In this document: positions 35,461-47,414 of the stretch, piece by piece
How positions within the stretch are numbered: position 1 is the first letter of the stretch
Layout: every line of letters starts with the position of its first letter
Notes under the pieces: generated by a model
The model's input: only the letters and a program-made list of their open reading frames with translations
Database searches by the model: none
Told to the model about the DNA's origin: nothing
Made by a program: the position numbers and the translations under genes
NCBI GenBank assembly: GCA_029204225.1
Contig: CM055105.1
Location: forward strand, 12,488,224-12,552,223
Direction: 5' to 3'
Length of the DNA stretch: 64,000 nt
Source: Diphasiastrum complanatum
Taxonomy: Eukaryota > Streptophyta > Lycopodiopsida > Lycopodiales > Lycopodiaceae

Positions 35461-36282
35461 TGGTTGGCAAAATATCACCGCCTATCAAACAAGGCAGCGC
35501 GTATAACTGGCACCCTCACGTTGCACGGAAATAATCCTGACCTAGTGTCTCATTTGATGTACATTGATCTTAATTCAATTATTCCATAATGACCGGTTGA
35601 ACACCCTAGGGATACATTCCACGAAAATAACTAGCAGCATATGGGGACTTCATTTATTTTATTCTATGATTGCTGATTGAGTGCCTCCATGAATTTCCCT
35701 GTGACATTTGCAAGTAATCACACCCAGATGACCGGCCAAGGGCCCTTGACCTTAACTATTGAGAACCATGAAATTTCAAAGGCACGTACCTAAGCAACAC
35801 TACAGGAAGTCATGATCCTAAAGTTAAAGGCTATATCCTAGGAGGTTAGAGGCATGGTCCTAGCATTGACTACAATGCCCTCACCTCAAGGGACCAGGCC
35901 CTAAAGAGTTAGGAACAAGTTAAGGGACACATGGGCAATACTTTGAAGGCCTAAAGGTAGGGCCATAATGCACGATCACCAAGAGCACACTACATCGAAA
36001 GAGCTAGGGAAGGGATGCCAGGGAGCTAGGACTATCACCCTCACCTAGAGCTATGGATATGGAAAGACATGAACAATAGGATCGAGAGTGTAGTTACACC
36101 TTCTTGCAACCGTACATCTGGGGGCCTAGAAAACTCTCATCGGTTGGGGAGCACGGGTGGTTGAGACGGCCCTCGGGATTGGAAGCGGTATCCCTCAATC
36201 ACTCACGTAAGGGCAATGTGGGCTTTTCCCCTTTTAGGACTTTACGGTGAGACCAATCCCCCGTCGAGAATTTTCCCTAACA
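35460..36282 (-). repeat. LTR-like repeat, copy 2, interrupting a copia element
   Basis: The right end (ttccctaaca) and the adjoining 130 bp match the copy at 25924-26285. It sits between copia integrase sequence on the left and late RT/RNase H sequence on the right, so it marks an insertion or a deletion joint. Read on the minus strand it begins TGTTAGGG. No target duplication is found. Confidence 0.5.
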
Positions 36283-36285
36283 TCT

Positions 36286-36725
36286 TGCCTATGTAGTTAG
36301 CATATTGTCACAATTTATGTCGAATCTCGGCCTAACCCAGTACTAAGATACATTCAAGCCATGAAGAACTATGCTCAATGCTATAATGGAAATACAAAGG
36401 ACGCTTTAATTTTACATGCTTATTGCGCTGGAGATGTGGACACAAGAAAATCCACTTCTGGCTACTTATGCTTTCTAGTAGGAGGACCCATTTCATGGAA
36501 TAGTCAAAAGCATAAATGCATTCAAGTCTTTGTCTTCCACAGAGTCCGAATATGTTGCCGCCACCTATGTAGTAAAGGAATTTATTTGGCTCAGAAGATT
36601 GCTTCAAGATCTTATGTTCTCTCAACTCAGACCAACTATATTGTATTGCGACAATCAGAGCTGTATAGCTCTATCTCTGAACCCAGGAACTCACTCTAGA
36701 ACTAAACGCATTGCATTCACGCATG
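36286..36725 (+). pseudogene. Copia RNase H fragment
   Basis: LAYVVSILSQFMSN leads into DVDTRKSTSGYLCFLVGG and PISWNSQKHK, then by frameshift into SSTESEYVAATYVVKEFIWL and LYCDNQSCIALSLNPG with HSRTKRI. These are the copia RNase H signatures, and the frame change lies near 36530. The end is fused to integrase of a second copia family. Confidence 0.88.
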
Positions 36726-39278
36726 AGGGAAGAAGAGCCAATGAAGTTCTTGAGCTCGTCCACTCTGATGTCTGTGGACCGATGAAGATGGATTCACTCT
36801 CAGGTTGGAGATACTTTCGGACGTTCATAGATGATTACAGTCGGATGGCCACAATCTACTACTTAAAGAATAAATCCAAAGTGTTGAATTCCTTCAAGAA
36901 GTTCGCGGCATTTGCAGAGCACCACATCTTGAAAAAGATACAGATCCTTACATCTGACAACGGAGGTGAATACAAAAGCACACAATTCTCGAGATTCTGT
37001 GAAGAACAGGGGATCGAACACCAGTTCACGCTTGCATACACACTAAAATAAAATGGTGTGGCAGAAAGAAGGAATAAAACGCTAGTCGAAGGAGCCAGAT
37101 GCATGATGGCACAAGCTCAATTGTCAGGTCAATTATGGGCTGAGGCAATAGCTGCAACTATACACCTACAGAACAGATCTACAACGACAACGCTAAAAAA
37201 CAAAACACCATACGAAATATGGACAGGTATAAAGCATGATCTCTCATATGTACGATTGTTCGGATGTGCCGCATATAGGCACATTCCAAAAGAAAAAAGA
37301 AGCAAGCTCCATGACAAATGAGAGCAAACAATCATGGTCGACTACTCAAACGGAACACAAGTGTACAGACTCTACGATCCAACCACGAAGAAGGTTGTTT
37401 CGAACAGAGATGTGAAGTTCGATGAGTCCACATTCCCTGGACTGAAAGATGAAAGAGGCCATGAGATCTTCACATTGATGCCTATTCAAGAGGGAGATCG
37501 AGGACATACATCAAATAAGAATGCAGAGCCACAGACTCCAGAGCAGCATGAAGTAGAGCATCGACCCCACAAACAAGAAACGTTCGAGTAGTGACGAAAC
37601 GAACCTCGAAGGTCAACGAGACAAAGAAGACCTCCGGACCATTACTCTAACAATCTTCAGTGGAGCAAAGACACACAGTTCAAGTATTGCAGCTTCACTA
37701 AAGAGCCAACAACATATCGAGAAGCTATATAGGGTCCAGAGGGAGAATTTTGGAAGCAGGCAATGTTAGAGGAAATCAAGTCGATGAGGCAAAATGAGGC
37801 ATGGACATTAGAGCCCCTACTAGAAAACAGAAAAATAGTTGACTACAAGTGGGTATACAAGAAAAAGATGAAATCAGATGGCACCGTTGGCCGCTACAAG
37901 GCAAGGCTTGTCGGGAAGGGCTACACGCAGAGATATGGTGCTGATTATTTTGACACATATTCGTCGATGGTCAAGATGACAAGCATAAGACTACTCCTTG
38001 CATATGCCACACAACACAATCTAGAAATTCACCAGATTGATGTGAAAACAACCTTTCTCCATGGAGATCTAGAGGAGGAAATCTTCATGAAATAGCTTGA
38101 AGGTTTTGAAGACCTCGACAATCGACAATATGTCTGTTGGTCGCAGAGATGCATTTATGGTCTAAAACAGACATCACGAGCTTGGTATAAAAAGCTCGAT
38201 GGTCTTTTGAAGTCTCTAGACTTCAATCCTACACAACCAGACTGCAATGTCTACATAAAAAGAGTAGGAAAGGATTTTGTGATACTGACTATCTTCGTGG
38301 ATTATTTCCTAATGATAGGAAATTCTTTGATGCTGATCAAAGACACGAAGAGTCAGATTTGCGAAAGTTATGAAATCACAGATCTTGGAGAAGCAACAAA
38401 ATGCCTTGGGCTGGAGATCAGAAGAGATCGAACAAAGGGTGAAATGCACTTGAATCAGTCAGAATATGTCAGAAAGGGGCTAAAGCAGTATCACATGATG
38501 GACTGCAAAGAAAGGGCCACACCAATGATAGCTGGAGCCAAGCTCACGAAGCAGGATTGCCCAAAAATGGAAGAGAAAGAACATAGAATGGTAGGTATAC
38601 CCTACCAAAACTTAATCGGTAGTCTGATGTACCTTACAGTTTGTAAGCTTTTACGCCTTGAGTCAATTCTCTTCCAGTCCTGGCATGGCACATTGGCAAA
38701 TGGCAAAACGAATCCTACAATATCTGAAAGGTACCCAAAACATGGGATTAACCTACAGAGCTGAAGACAAAGGAAAAGGATTCGAGCTGCCCCACTACAA
38801 TGATGCAAGCTGGGCTAGCTGCAAGGATGACAACAAGTCCATAACTGGAGGATGTACCATAGCGTGCGGAGCTGCAATCAACTGGATATGCAAAAAGCAA
38901 ACCTTGGTGGCTCAATCCTTTTGCAAGGCTGAATACGTTGCAGCTTCAAAGGTGGCGCATGAGGTAATGTTGCTGTAGATGATGCTGGAGGCAATCTAGA
39001 TACCACAAGAAGGGCCAAGCACAATGTTGATGCACTCTCACAATGCCATCTATCTTTCCCGGGATCCTGTCTTCCATTCAAAGACAAAACACATACCTCT
39101 AAAGTACCATCACATTCCAGATCTAATCTCAAAAGGAGAGCTACAAGTCAAGTATATAAAATCAGAAGACATGATTGCAGATCTGATCACAAAGCCGCTC
39201 GACAAACCACTCTTTGCCAAGCAAAGAAGGGCAATGGGATTAAACGTGCAAAGTTGTAAGGTTCAAGAGGGAGTGTAA
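36726..39278 (+). pseudogene. Copia family A integrase, RT and RNase H, broken
   Basis: In order: ELVHSDVCGPM and TSDNGGEY of integrase, NGVAERRNKTLVEG (third catalytic residue) and LFGCAAYRHIPK; then RT with WVYKKKMKSDG, VGKGYTQRYGADY, IDVKTTFLHGD and IYGLKQTSRAWY; then GIPYQNLIGSLMY; then RNase H with YNDASWASCKDD and AEYVAASKVAHE, and IADLITKPL at the end. The RT box reads FVDYF instead of YVDD, losing a catalytic aspartate. Stops at about 37049, 37319, 37589, 37727, 38093, 38976 and 38997 and a frameshift near 38640 break the frame. Several stops replace glutamine codons. Confidence 0.92.
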
Positions 39279-39990
39279 AAAATGGTGAACTCTTGCACAT
39301 TTGCTACAACATGCACACGAAGCAAAGGCCGAACGAGAACAATTCGCGAAGGTCAACGTGCCTTGAGTCGAAGACGAATGATTCACGAGTCATTCGTCAA
39401 TCGTAGACATACCTCCAAGGCCACAAAACCGCAAAGCATTGCAGGACCATAAGAAGCCATAAAGCGACACAAAACAAAAAGAACGAAAGCAAACGAAGGA
39501 AACGAAACAAATGAAGGAGAATCTTTCACGCTGTCAGCTGGCAGCTCAACGGGCTTGGAGTTGTAGACTTCACGCCCAGCTGAAACGAGTGGCAACAATG
39601 GAGAGTAACTGATTAGTTGATTAGCCTTAACTAGTCTTGTGATTCCGCGTTAAGCTATCTTGTAAACTCCACACAGTGGAGATATAAGCTATCCTTTTTG
39701 GATCATAGAAATATACAAGAGAATATAAAGATTTTATGTAAGAGACAGGGAGTGAGACGTAGCGAGTAGGGCAGAAAAAGAAAATACTAGAAACAAAAGA
39801 GCTGTGCATGAAAGTCTGCCAATGAGCAGAACACAACAAAAAGAGTAGAGTGTCATTCTGCCAACGAGCGAGACACTAACTATCTCGCTCTAAGATAAAA
39901 CTGATAATATAGTCGCTCTATTTTCATGGATCTCCTTGTCTTGTGCTGTCTGTCTTGATTGCTAGAATGAAATGTGTTATGTGATGTGCA
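39274..39990 (+). repeat. Copia family A 3' LTR
   Basis: Starts tgtaaaaaatgg directly after the purine tract aagaggga and overlaps the last codons of pol. The stretch 39530-39890 matches, in reverse complement, the LTRs at 43109-43732 and 56556-57193, for example gtgcatgaaagt and gccaatgagc. The right end (gtgatgtgca) is approximate. Confidence 0.8.
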
Positions 39991-40229
39991 GTCGCATGTC
40001 TAGGTTCTTGTGAAGCTTCCAAGCAAAAGAAAATTCAAAGACACAAAATTGTTCGTGAATCGAAAAACAAAAACAAAAAAGAAACAATTTTGTTTTCGCG
40101 ACACTAAACAATTTCGCTTTCACGATAGATTTTACGTGCAAAAATGTCGGCTAACACAAGATCAGTTCGAGTGCCAGACCATGGCATATATGATCGATCC
40201 AAATATTGATTAATAGGGATATTTGCACA

Positions 40230-41060
40230 TCTCCTTCTTCTTTGTTTCAGCTGGGCACATGTCCTTTGATAGTTTGAATCCTGGATCCATAGGCGAGTAT
40301 ATCGACTTGCAGTCTTCCATGCCATACCTATAAAATACACTGGTTAAATACCTTTGTTAGCTTATCATGATCCTTCTACTTACTCTGACAGATACTCTCC
40401 CCCATTATTTGTGTTGAAGGTCTTGAGTTTTTGACCAGTCTGTGTCTCAGCAAACTGCTTGAATTCTTTGAAATAGTTGAATGCCTCAAACTTGTTCTCG
40501 ATGAACATAATATTGGTGAATCTTGAATGGTCATTGATAAAAGTGATTAAATATAGAGCTAAACCCATAGAAGGAGTACTCATAGGACCGCACAGATCAC
40601 TATGTATCAATCCTAAAATGGACCTAGCTCTAGTGGCTTGTCCCTTTGGGAATCTTGATCTAGGCTATTTGCCTAGGAGGCACATCTCACAAACATGTCT
40701 AATGTCAATGGAGGTAGCATTAATATTCAAGTCCTTAACCATATTGTTATGATGCAAGTTCAAGATAGATCTCATGTTTAAGTGTCCTAATCTTTGATGC
40801 CATAACTAGGCATATGAAGTACTCACATTGGTAGAAAGTGCATACTCATGACTCAAAATGCACAAGTTACCTAATTTGTTAGCAAAGATGATTTCATTAT
40901 AATCTTTATCCAAAATAGTACATTGCTTTTAATTGAACAAGGCTTTGCACTCCTAGTCTGTGAGCTTGCTGATAGAAAGTAAATTCGTTGTCAACTTAGG
41001 TATATAAAGTACATTTTAAGCTGGTACTGTACGAAAATCAGTGCTCAAACACGTGAAGGG
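40230..41060 (-). pseudogene. Copia integrase plus RT scrap, second minus-strand family
   Basis: Reading the minus strand from 41060: LSTNLLSISKL, WHQRLGHLNMRS (zinc histidines), CEMCLLGK, then LIHSDLCGPM, FINDHSRFTNIMF and NNGGEYLSE to 40380, which are the pre-integrase and integrase core. After a deletion, about 40345-40230 reads GMEDCKSIYSPMDPGFKLSKD, late RT. Its LTR is probably the one at 41903-42380, which lies upstream on the same strand with its primer-binding site. Confidence 0.85.
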
Positions 41061-41887
41061 AAGCCAAATTTGAATAGGTGGCTCTCTTCCAAGGTAGATT
41101 CATTGCTAGATAGCTTGCTATAAAGCTAGTAGGTTGTGGAGCAATTGGTTTCATATCAATTGGATCTTCCAATCAATAGTTATAGCCAATTGAATCAAGG
41201 TGGGCAGGGAACCCAACCTGGTTGGCAAAAATTTTTTGATCTCTATCTTGCTTGTTTGATCCAAAAACTCAAGAAAAAGATTGCCAATCTAGTTTATTTG
41301 AGATCTAGACAACTTTTTGAGGTCACAACCACATTATTTTATGAAATCCAATTGTATTTGAGTGATTTATGGATTCTTTGAGTGTTTTCCACGTGCTAAA
41401 GAGAGTTTTACCCAAACTTTGCCTATACTCCACCTTTGAGTGAGAGGTTGATCTAGTTTGAGAGAAATTGGAAAAGCTAGTGACAATGATCTCACATTTT
41501 GTTGCAAGATCTTACATAAGAGTCCTAATAGGCTTAAAAAAACCTCTCACCCTCAAACCCATAGAGAGAGAGAGAGAGAGCTTCAAAGCAGAATTACGAG
41601 CATGCTAGTGGACAGGGCCTTCATACTACATCAATAGAATTCCTCTCAAGGTTTATACAAAAAAATCAGAAGTGAATCACTCGAATTACAAGCAATATTA
41701 ACAAAAGATAACCCGGTGGAAGTGCATTCTACCACTACCCTTGCCAATATGCTTCAAACCAGAATTAGAAGATCCAAAAGTCGATTTTTCCTTTGAGAGT
41801 TCCACACACCAATCCGGGACATAAATCCATGTGCTTTTAATTCGATGTAGAGCTTGCCGCCAACCTATCCAAGACCACATCTTAGTC
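41061..41887 (-). other. Decayed gag-region spacer of the minus-strand copia element
   Basis: This stretch lies between the primer-binding site and the protease/integrase remains, so it should hold gag, but I see no gag motif or zinc knuckle. A short (AG)n run of about 18 bp is at about 41563-41580. Confidence 0.4.
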
Positions 41888-42380
41888 GGGCTCTGATACC
41901 AATGTAAAGACCCTAAAGGATTGCCCCTAAGATGAGGATAGGAGAACACCATAAGAGAGAATATGGAGCCAAACCGCCCAACCAATCCTAGATCAAAACT
42001 GGATCTAGCCCCCAAGCCATGCCATGTGAAGCAAGAGGAGAAGAGAGAAACTGGTAACCTAAACCCATTATGTTGACGGGAGAATCCCCACCTCTTTATA
42101 TAGAGAGTAGAGTCTTGTGCATGTAACCATGCAATCTCCATGCAAGTCAACTATAAATAGATCACACCTCTTCATGCAGTCCTCCTTCCTATATCTTTCA
42201 CACATACATGCAATGCTCCAAATGTCTCAATTAGAGTGTCTGGGTCCTCTCAAGTTAATTAGTCACAAACAGGCCTCAATATGGAATTAAATCTCGACGT
42301 GACTAATAATCTCGCGTACTGGAGGGCCGGCCTACCATATTAGGACTATTCCAGGTCCTTAATCGAATATGGCCATAACA
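41888..42380 (-). repeat. Copia LTR (41903-42380) with primer-binding site (41888-41901)
   Basis: On the plus strand gggctctgatacca is the reverse complement of a perfect copia primer-binding site, tggtatcagagccc. The adjoining 478-bp block starts tgtaaagaccc and ends ggccataaca, giving TG...CA LTR ends in the minus orientation. It is the 5' LTR of the element whose integrase lies at 40380-41060. Confidence 0.85.
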
Positions 42381-42471
42381 GTTACCATGCAATACTACAA
42401 TTGAAAATCAATAAAAATAATCTAATATCAACAAATTAATGCTATGATACTATTTTGGATATCAAATAATA

Positions 42472-43010
42472 GAGCTCTAATACCATGTTGGAAGAAGGAA
42501 AGAATGCTCGATAGAGAAATGGCTGCATTCGATAGATGCACTATCAGGCATTGTGGAATAATCCTTCTCCTAATGTATGACTATGCTTATCAAATTTTAA
42601 ACAAAACTATCGTGACTATTGCCACATTCGAATTTAAGTGATTCTCATCAAAATTTGTTACATTGATTGCGTAGACAAACATAACAGAATAAACATTGTT
42701 GTATCGAATATTCGACAATTCAGACAAAACTATAAGAGAACATAATCAAACTACAATAGAATTGAAAAGCATTCGATCATTCTAACATAATTCAGTAAGC
42801 AACATGTACAAATCAAAAAAATCGTGAGACAAAACAATAGCGAATGCACCGCGTACTCAAAACTATCTCTGAGTACTGACACTTCCGCTAATAAGCAATA
42901 AGCATTTCTAGCAATTCACAATATTAATCTCTAGAATCAATATGCAAAAACCTGAAGTAGCTGAAGAAGCTAAAGAAGAGTCAACCTAGAAAGTGATCAG
43001 CTATTATACT
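42472..43010 (-). repeat. Second copia LTR edge with primer-binding site
   Basis: gagctctaatacca (42472-42485) is the reverse complement of tggtattagagctc, a one-mismatch copia primer-binding site. The LTR edge tgttggaaga at 42486 resembles that at 25121. The right boundary is not defined. No internal region of this element remains to the left, where another LTR ends at 42380. Confidence 0.65.
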
Positions 43011-43108
43011 AGTTATGAATGTCGTTTAGGCTTATCCAAATGACAGTTGAAGACATCTGTTTGGTTGTAGATCACAATTGGAGCTTAGCCATATTGCGTT
43101 GTCACTTA

Positions 43109-43732
43109 TGTAGAAATTTTGCTGGGTTTTTTTTTTTTCCGAGACCCTTAGCAAGTGACTACAAATCACAAATAATGAGAGAATCGATCAAGAAGACGAC
43201 ACGAACGATGAGGTGGAGAAGAGGGCAATCGTATTTTCTGTTTTTGCGTTTTCCAGTGAGTTGGTCAATGTCTCGCTCATTGGCAGCCTGACGCTCACCT
43301 CAATCGTTGTGTTATGCTCATTGGCGAACTTTCATGCACAACTTTTCTCTCTTCTATTATTTTTGTTCTCTACACCGTCTCTACATTGTCTCTATCAAAA
43401 ATGCGTATTTATTTCTACTGTGTGGAGTTTATAAGATAGTTAATCAGAGAATTACAAGACAAGTCAATGCTAATCAACTAGTTAGTTATTCTTTATTATC
43501 GGTGTCTCTTTCAGCTGAGTCTGAAGTACAATACACCACGCTCATCGAGTTGCCAGTTGGCAGCGTGAATTGCTTTCTTTCATTTCATGTCTTCCTCTAG
43601 TGTGTTTCGACACATGGTCATTGAGCCGAATTTCAAATACTTTTCTTTCGGTCTTCGGGGTTTGTTTGCCCTTTGCTTCATTTCGCTTCGTCACCTTCGT
43701 GACAAAGTTGCAGGAGTTCACAATTTCTGACA
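43109..43732 (-). repeat. Copia family A 3' LTR, minus orientation
   Basis: Plus-strand edges tgtagaaattttgctggg and ctgaca give TG...CA ends. The block matches the LTR at 56556-57193 closely over its whole length. Purine-rich sequence (minus strand caagaggaag, at about 43733-43745) precedes it in gene sense. Confidence 0.88.
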
Positions 43733-44290
43733 CTTCCTCTTGAACCTTGCAACTTTGTATATTTAATCCAATTATTTCTCTTTGTCTTGCGAAGAGCGGT
43801 TTGTCGAGCGGCTTCGTGAGCAAATTTGCAATCATGTCTTCAGATTTTATGTACTAAACCTTGAGCTCTCCTTTCGAGATCAAGTCTCAAATATGATGGT
43901 ACTTCAGAGGTATATGTTTTGTCTTTGAATGGAAAACAAGATTCTGGGACAGATATATGGCACTTTGAGAATCCATCATTATCGTGCATGGTTCTCTTTG
44001 TGGTATGCCAACTGCTGCCAACATCATCTGCAACCATACTACCTCATTTGCCATCTTTGAAGCTGCGACATATTCAGCTTCGCATGAGAATTGAGCCACC
44101 AACGTTCGTGTACGCAAGAGTGAATTGATGCTCTATTCATTGTTCTTGGCAGAATCTTGAAAATTCTGTGCTCTTGTACTCACCTCCATTATCAGACCCG
44201 ATGATCTGAATCTTCTTTGAGGTGTGTCTTTCTATGAATGCCACGAACTGAAGAAACAAAATGTTTCTGTTACCAAAGCTCTGCTAGCTC
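43733..44290 (-). pseudogene. Copia family A integrase joined to RNase H by deletion
   Basis: Reading the minus strand from 44290: integrase FVAFIERHTSKKIQI, SDNGGEYKSTEFSRFC, then EHQFTLAYT to about 44125. The sequence then shifts to RNase H: RTLVAQFSCEAEYVAASK, MMDSQSAIYLSQN, KTKHIPLKYHHI and MIANLLTKPLDKPL. The C-terminal half of integrase and all of RT are deleted. The protein blocks match the plus-strand family A element at 36726-39278. Confidence 0.88.
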
Positions 44291-45546
44291 TTGACTCCCA
44301 ATTTGACGAAAAGACACAAAAATGAAATGTTCACGAACATCACGAACAACATGAGAAGGTCAAACGACGCGAAAGAAAAATGTTCGCGACACAACATGAG
44401 AAGGTCAAACGACACGAAATGACACGAAACTCTTCGCGACATGAAACCCTTCATGCTCCAAAGGACCAGAAAGATCAAACAAGTACCATGAAGTACAAAT
44501 CTCCGATATGATATGGTGACGTCAACAAAAGAGCATTAGGACGTGCCTAATCCACCGCTTTTGTAATCTATGATTAGTTATAGATTGTTTAATCTATCTA
44601 GTCAGAAATGCATCAAAATACATAGACACATATAGGCAAAATACAAAATAGAAAAGTTCACCAGTGAGTGAGGCAATTTTGTGAGTAGGATTTGTTGGAA
44701 TTTCTCTGAAATTCAACTGGTAATGAAAATCTATTTATTACCTTCCTGCAGAAATGTTGGCAAAACAAGTCTGCATTTTCACTCGTGTTGCCGCTACAAT
44801 CTGCATTTTCACTTGTGAATTTCCAAAGGCAAAAAATGCAACACTGCATTTTATGACAGCCGACACTTGCGTAAAATGTAGCACTGCATTTTTACATGCA
44901 ATCTCTAACAGTCGAAAAGAATGCGCCACTTGCCTTTAAAATTGTAGGGGTGTCCTCCAAATGCCGAAGGTTGCCCTTAACTAATGGCAAAGGCCAAAAG
45001 CCAAAGAGTGTCGCATCGTCCATCTATGGATTTACTCATTACGTCTTCACGCTCCAACAATGGACTGATCTATTGATCACTTTAGTAGTTGTTAACGGTC
45101 TTGTAATTGTAAAAGTTAAGATAGAACAAGATTCTCCAACTGCTATATATGTAAATAAGCGATTTAAGAAAATGAGAGGTGGACCTGCTTAGCATTCACA
45201 TCTTCTTGCAACAAGCAATAGCAGCTGACATTTCTATGTTAGTGATTCATGTAGTATTACTGCGACGATGTTTCCACCTTCCATCACTTATTGTCTTGTA
45301 GTATTCTACAATGTGGCACACTGCTACGGATTCACCTTGTTATTCTATAGCAATTAACAACAGCTGGCGTTTCTACGTCAGCGATTCACACAGTGACATT
45401 GCAGCTGTGTGCATATGTATTGTCCATCCAATTATTTGATGTACATATTTTATTGTGCCATTATTTTTTTGTTATTGCAAGAATGTTATTCTTTATGTCT
45501 TGTTTATGCTAAGTGCATGGTGATTTTTGACACCTCAGTTACTGGC
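44291..45546. other. Unassigned sequence with short repeats
   Basis: No coding domain is recognised. A ctgcattttcact motif recurs near 44771 and 44801. Two diverged copies of about 45 bp lie at 45214-45255 and 45349-45394, differing mainly by transitions. Near 44330-44440 a gtcaaacgacacgaaa motif also repeats. Confidence 0.45.
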
Positions 45547-47414
45547 TTAATCTATTGCATTTGTGACTGCTAAGTAGCTCTCTTTCTGAGCAATTGCGTC
45601 TCCCAATGAAATATTGATCTTGCTAGACAAAGTATTCATGAGTAGCTCTGTTTGCGGCACTTCTGATTCAGTCATCTTGAAGGGTTCTTCATGATGATGT
45701 AACTGTTCATTCATATCTGTACGTGAATTTCTTGGTGGCTGCGATGGTGAAGAATGAACTTCTGCTATTGCGTTTGTAGTTTCGAGCTCCTCTTCTTCTT
45801 GCAGATGTTTAATCCACTGCCTCATATCCTGATATCTTTGTTTTTTTGCATGAAGATTGGGATAGACTCCTGATGTTGTTGGTATATCGTTCAATGGTAT
45901 AGAATCAATAGGTACTGGATCCACGACTGGTTCTTTCTGCTTTTGTGCTCTGGTGACCACCATCAAGGGTACACTTGATTTATTTCGAGCTTCTGATCTT
46001 CGCTTGATTGTTATCAAGTTTACAGGAGCTGTAACTGGTGGTGGCTTCGGTCTTGCTGGACAATCTTTATAGCAATGTCCATAACCACAGTCACGACAGA
46101 ATGGTACAAATTTTCTTTTATTTGGACATTCTGCAACTCTGTGATTTTCTCCACATGCAAAGCATCCAAGTGGTGCTCTGGTCCAGTTTCTAGATGCTTG
46201 TTGTTGCGCGACAACATAAATAGCATATTGTTCTGAAGATCCACCTAAAGATCTACCTTCTTGCTCAGTACCATAGTTCTATTGCTCAATACTTCCGTAA
46301 GGTTCTGGTTCCATCAAATTGGTAGGATGAGCGGAGTGCTTTGCTGGGGCAGGTAAGGCTAAACGTTTTGGGTATCCAAGAGCAGATTGTCGAGGTCTTG
46401 CTGCTGGATTTCCTCCATACTGTGGTTCTCGATATCCCATTTGGGCATACCGTTGCTGAATTATCTGAGGATTGAAGTTGCAAAAAGTAGTCTCATGGTC
46501 AGGGGAATTCCACATATGGCAAACACTGATTTCCATTTGTTTTTTCAAATCAGGACACTCGTTCACTGTGTGATTTCCTATACAAATAGAACACCAGACA
46601 TTTTTCTTGGTAGGAAAAGTCTTCGCAAACTACTCAGGTTCCTTGTTTGCTTGTCCGTGAAAAATTTTCAATGCTTTGATCTTCTCATCAAATTGCGACT
46701 GCAACTTTTCCATCTGTTTTTGCTGGTTCTTCCCAAGTTTCTCGAACTCATTGAGTTTCATTTATGCAGTACCGTGGGCATTTGTTGATGCAATAGTGGT
46801 GGATGTCGTAGTAGTCTGCCCTACTGTATAAGGCAACATACTGATATTCGGCTCATCATCTGAATCTTCATCCTCCTCCCGAATTACATCGTCCATAGCA
46901 TTTTGCAAGAGTGCATACTCATTATGACGTTTCAGCTCACGTCTGATCCGTTTAGGTAGACCTGACAAAAACCACATAATCATGGCATTTTCGTTAATCA
47001 GCTCAGGTTTGCATTCAGATCTAAGGCGTTTCACCCGTTCAATGTAATCACGAACCATTCACACTTTTCCATTTTAATTTTACTTAAAAGTAGGAAAGGG
47101 TCTTCCATAAACTTTCGCAGTTTGAACCGTGTGATGAGGGCTCGTTTAACAACCTCCCAATCTGTACGCTAAGTTTCATCTTGATTATAGTACCAATCTT
47201 GTGCGGCTCCTTTTAAGACCATAAAAAATAACTTAAGTTTATCTTGGAGATAAATCGCGCCATAGACTTCACAAGATTCAACATAGATCTGAAGAAATCT
47301 AACTGGATCTATTAATCCATTATATTTGGGTACATCCAAACGTGGTGCTCTTTTAACAATGATTGGATTGACTCCCTGTGGAGCAGCTCCAGAAGTAGCT
47401 CCAGGGGAAGCCAT
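45547..47414 (-). pseudogene. Ty3-type gag with three CCHC zinc knuckles
   Basis: Starts MASPGATSGAAPQG at 47414. The capsid part has FLQIYVESCEVYG, LKLFFMVLKGAAQDWYY, then WEVVKRALITRF and YIERVKRLRSECKP with MWFLSGLPKRIRRELKRH. Three CX2CX3HX4C knuckles follow: CSICIGNHTVNEC near 46570, CFACGENHRVAEC near 46150 and CRDCGYGHCYKDC near 46070. Then comes a basic and acidic tail to the stop at 45547. Interruptions: a stop at 47169, a frameshift near 47060, and stops near 46762, 46630 and 46279. No protease or RT follows. The knuckles imply nucleic-acid binding during packaging. Confidence 0.88.

Noticed and set aside
41698-42150. 150-codon minus-strand ORF
   Set aside because: It spans the LTR/primer-binding-site junction at 41888-41903, so it is retroelement noncoding sequence; no gag motif is visible.
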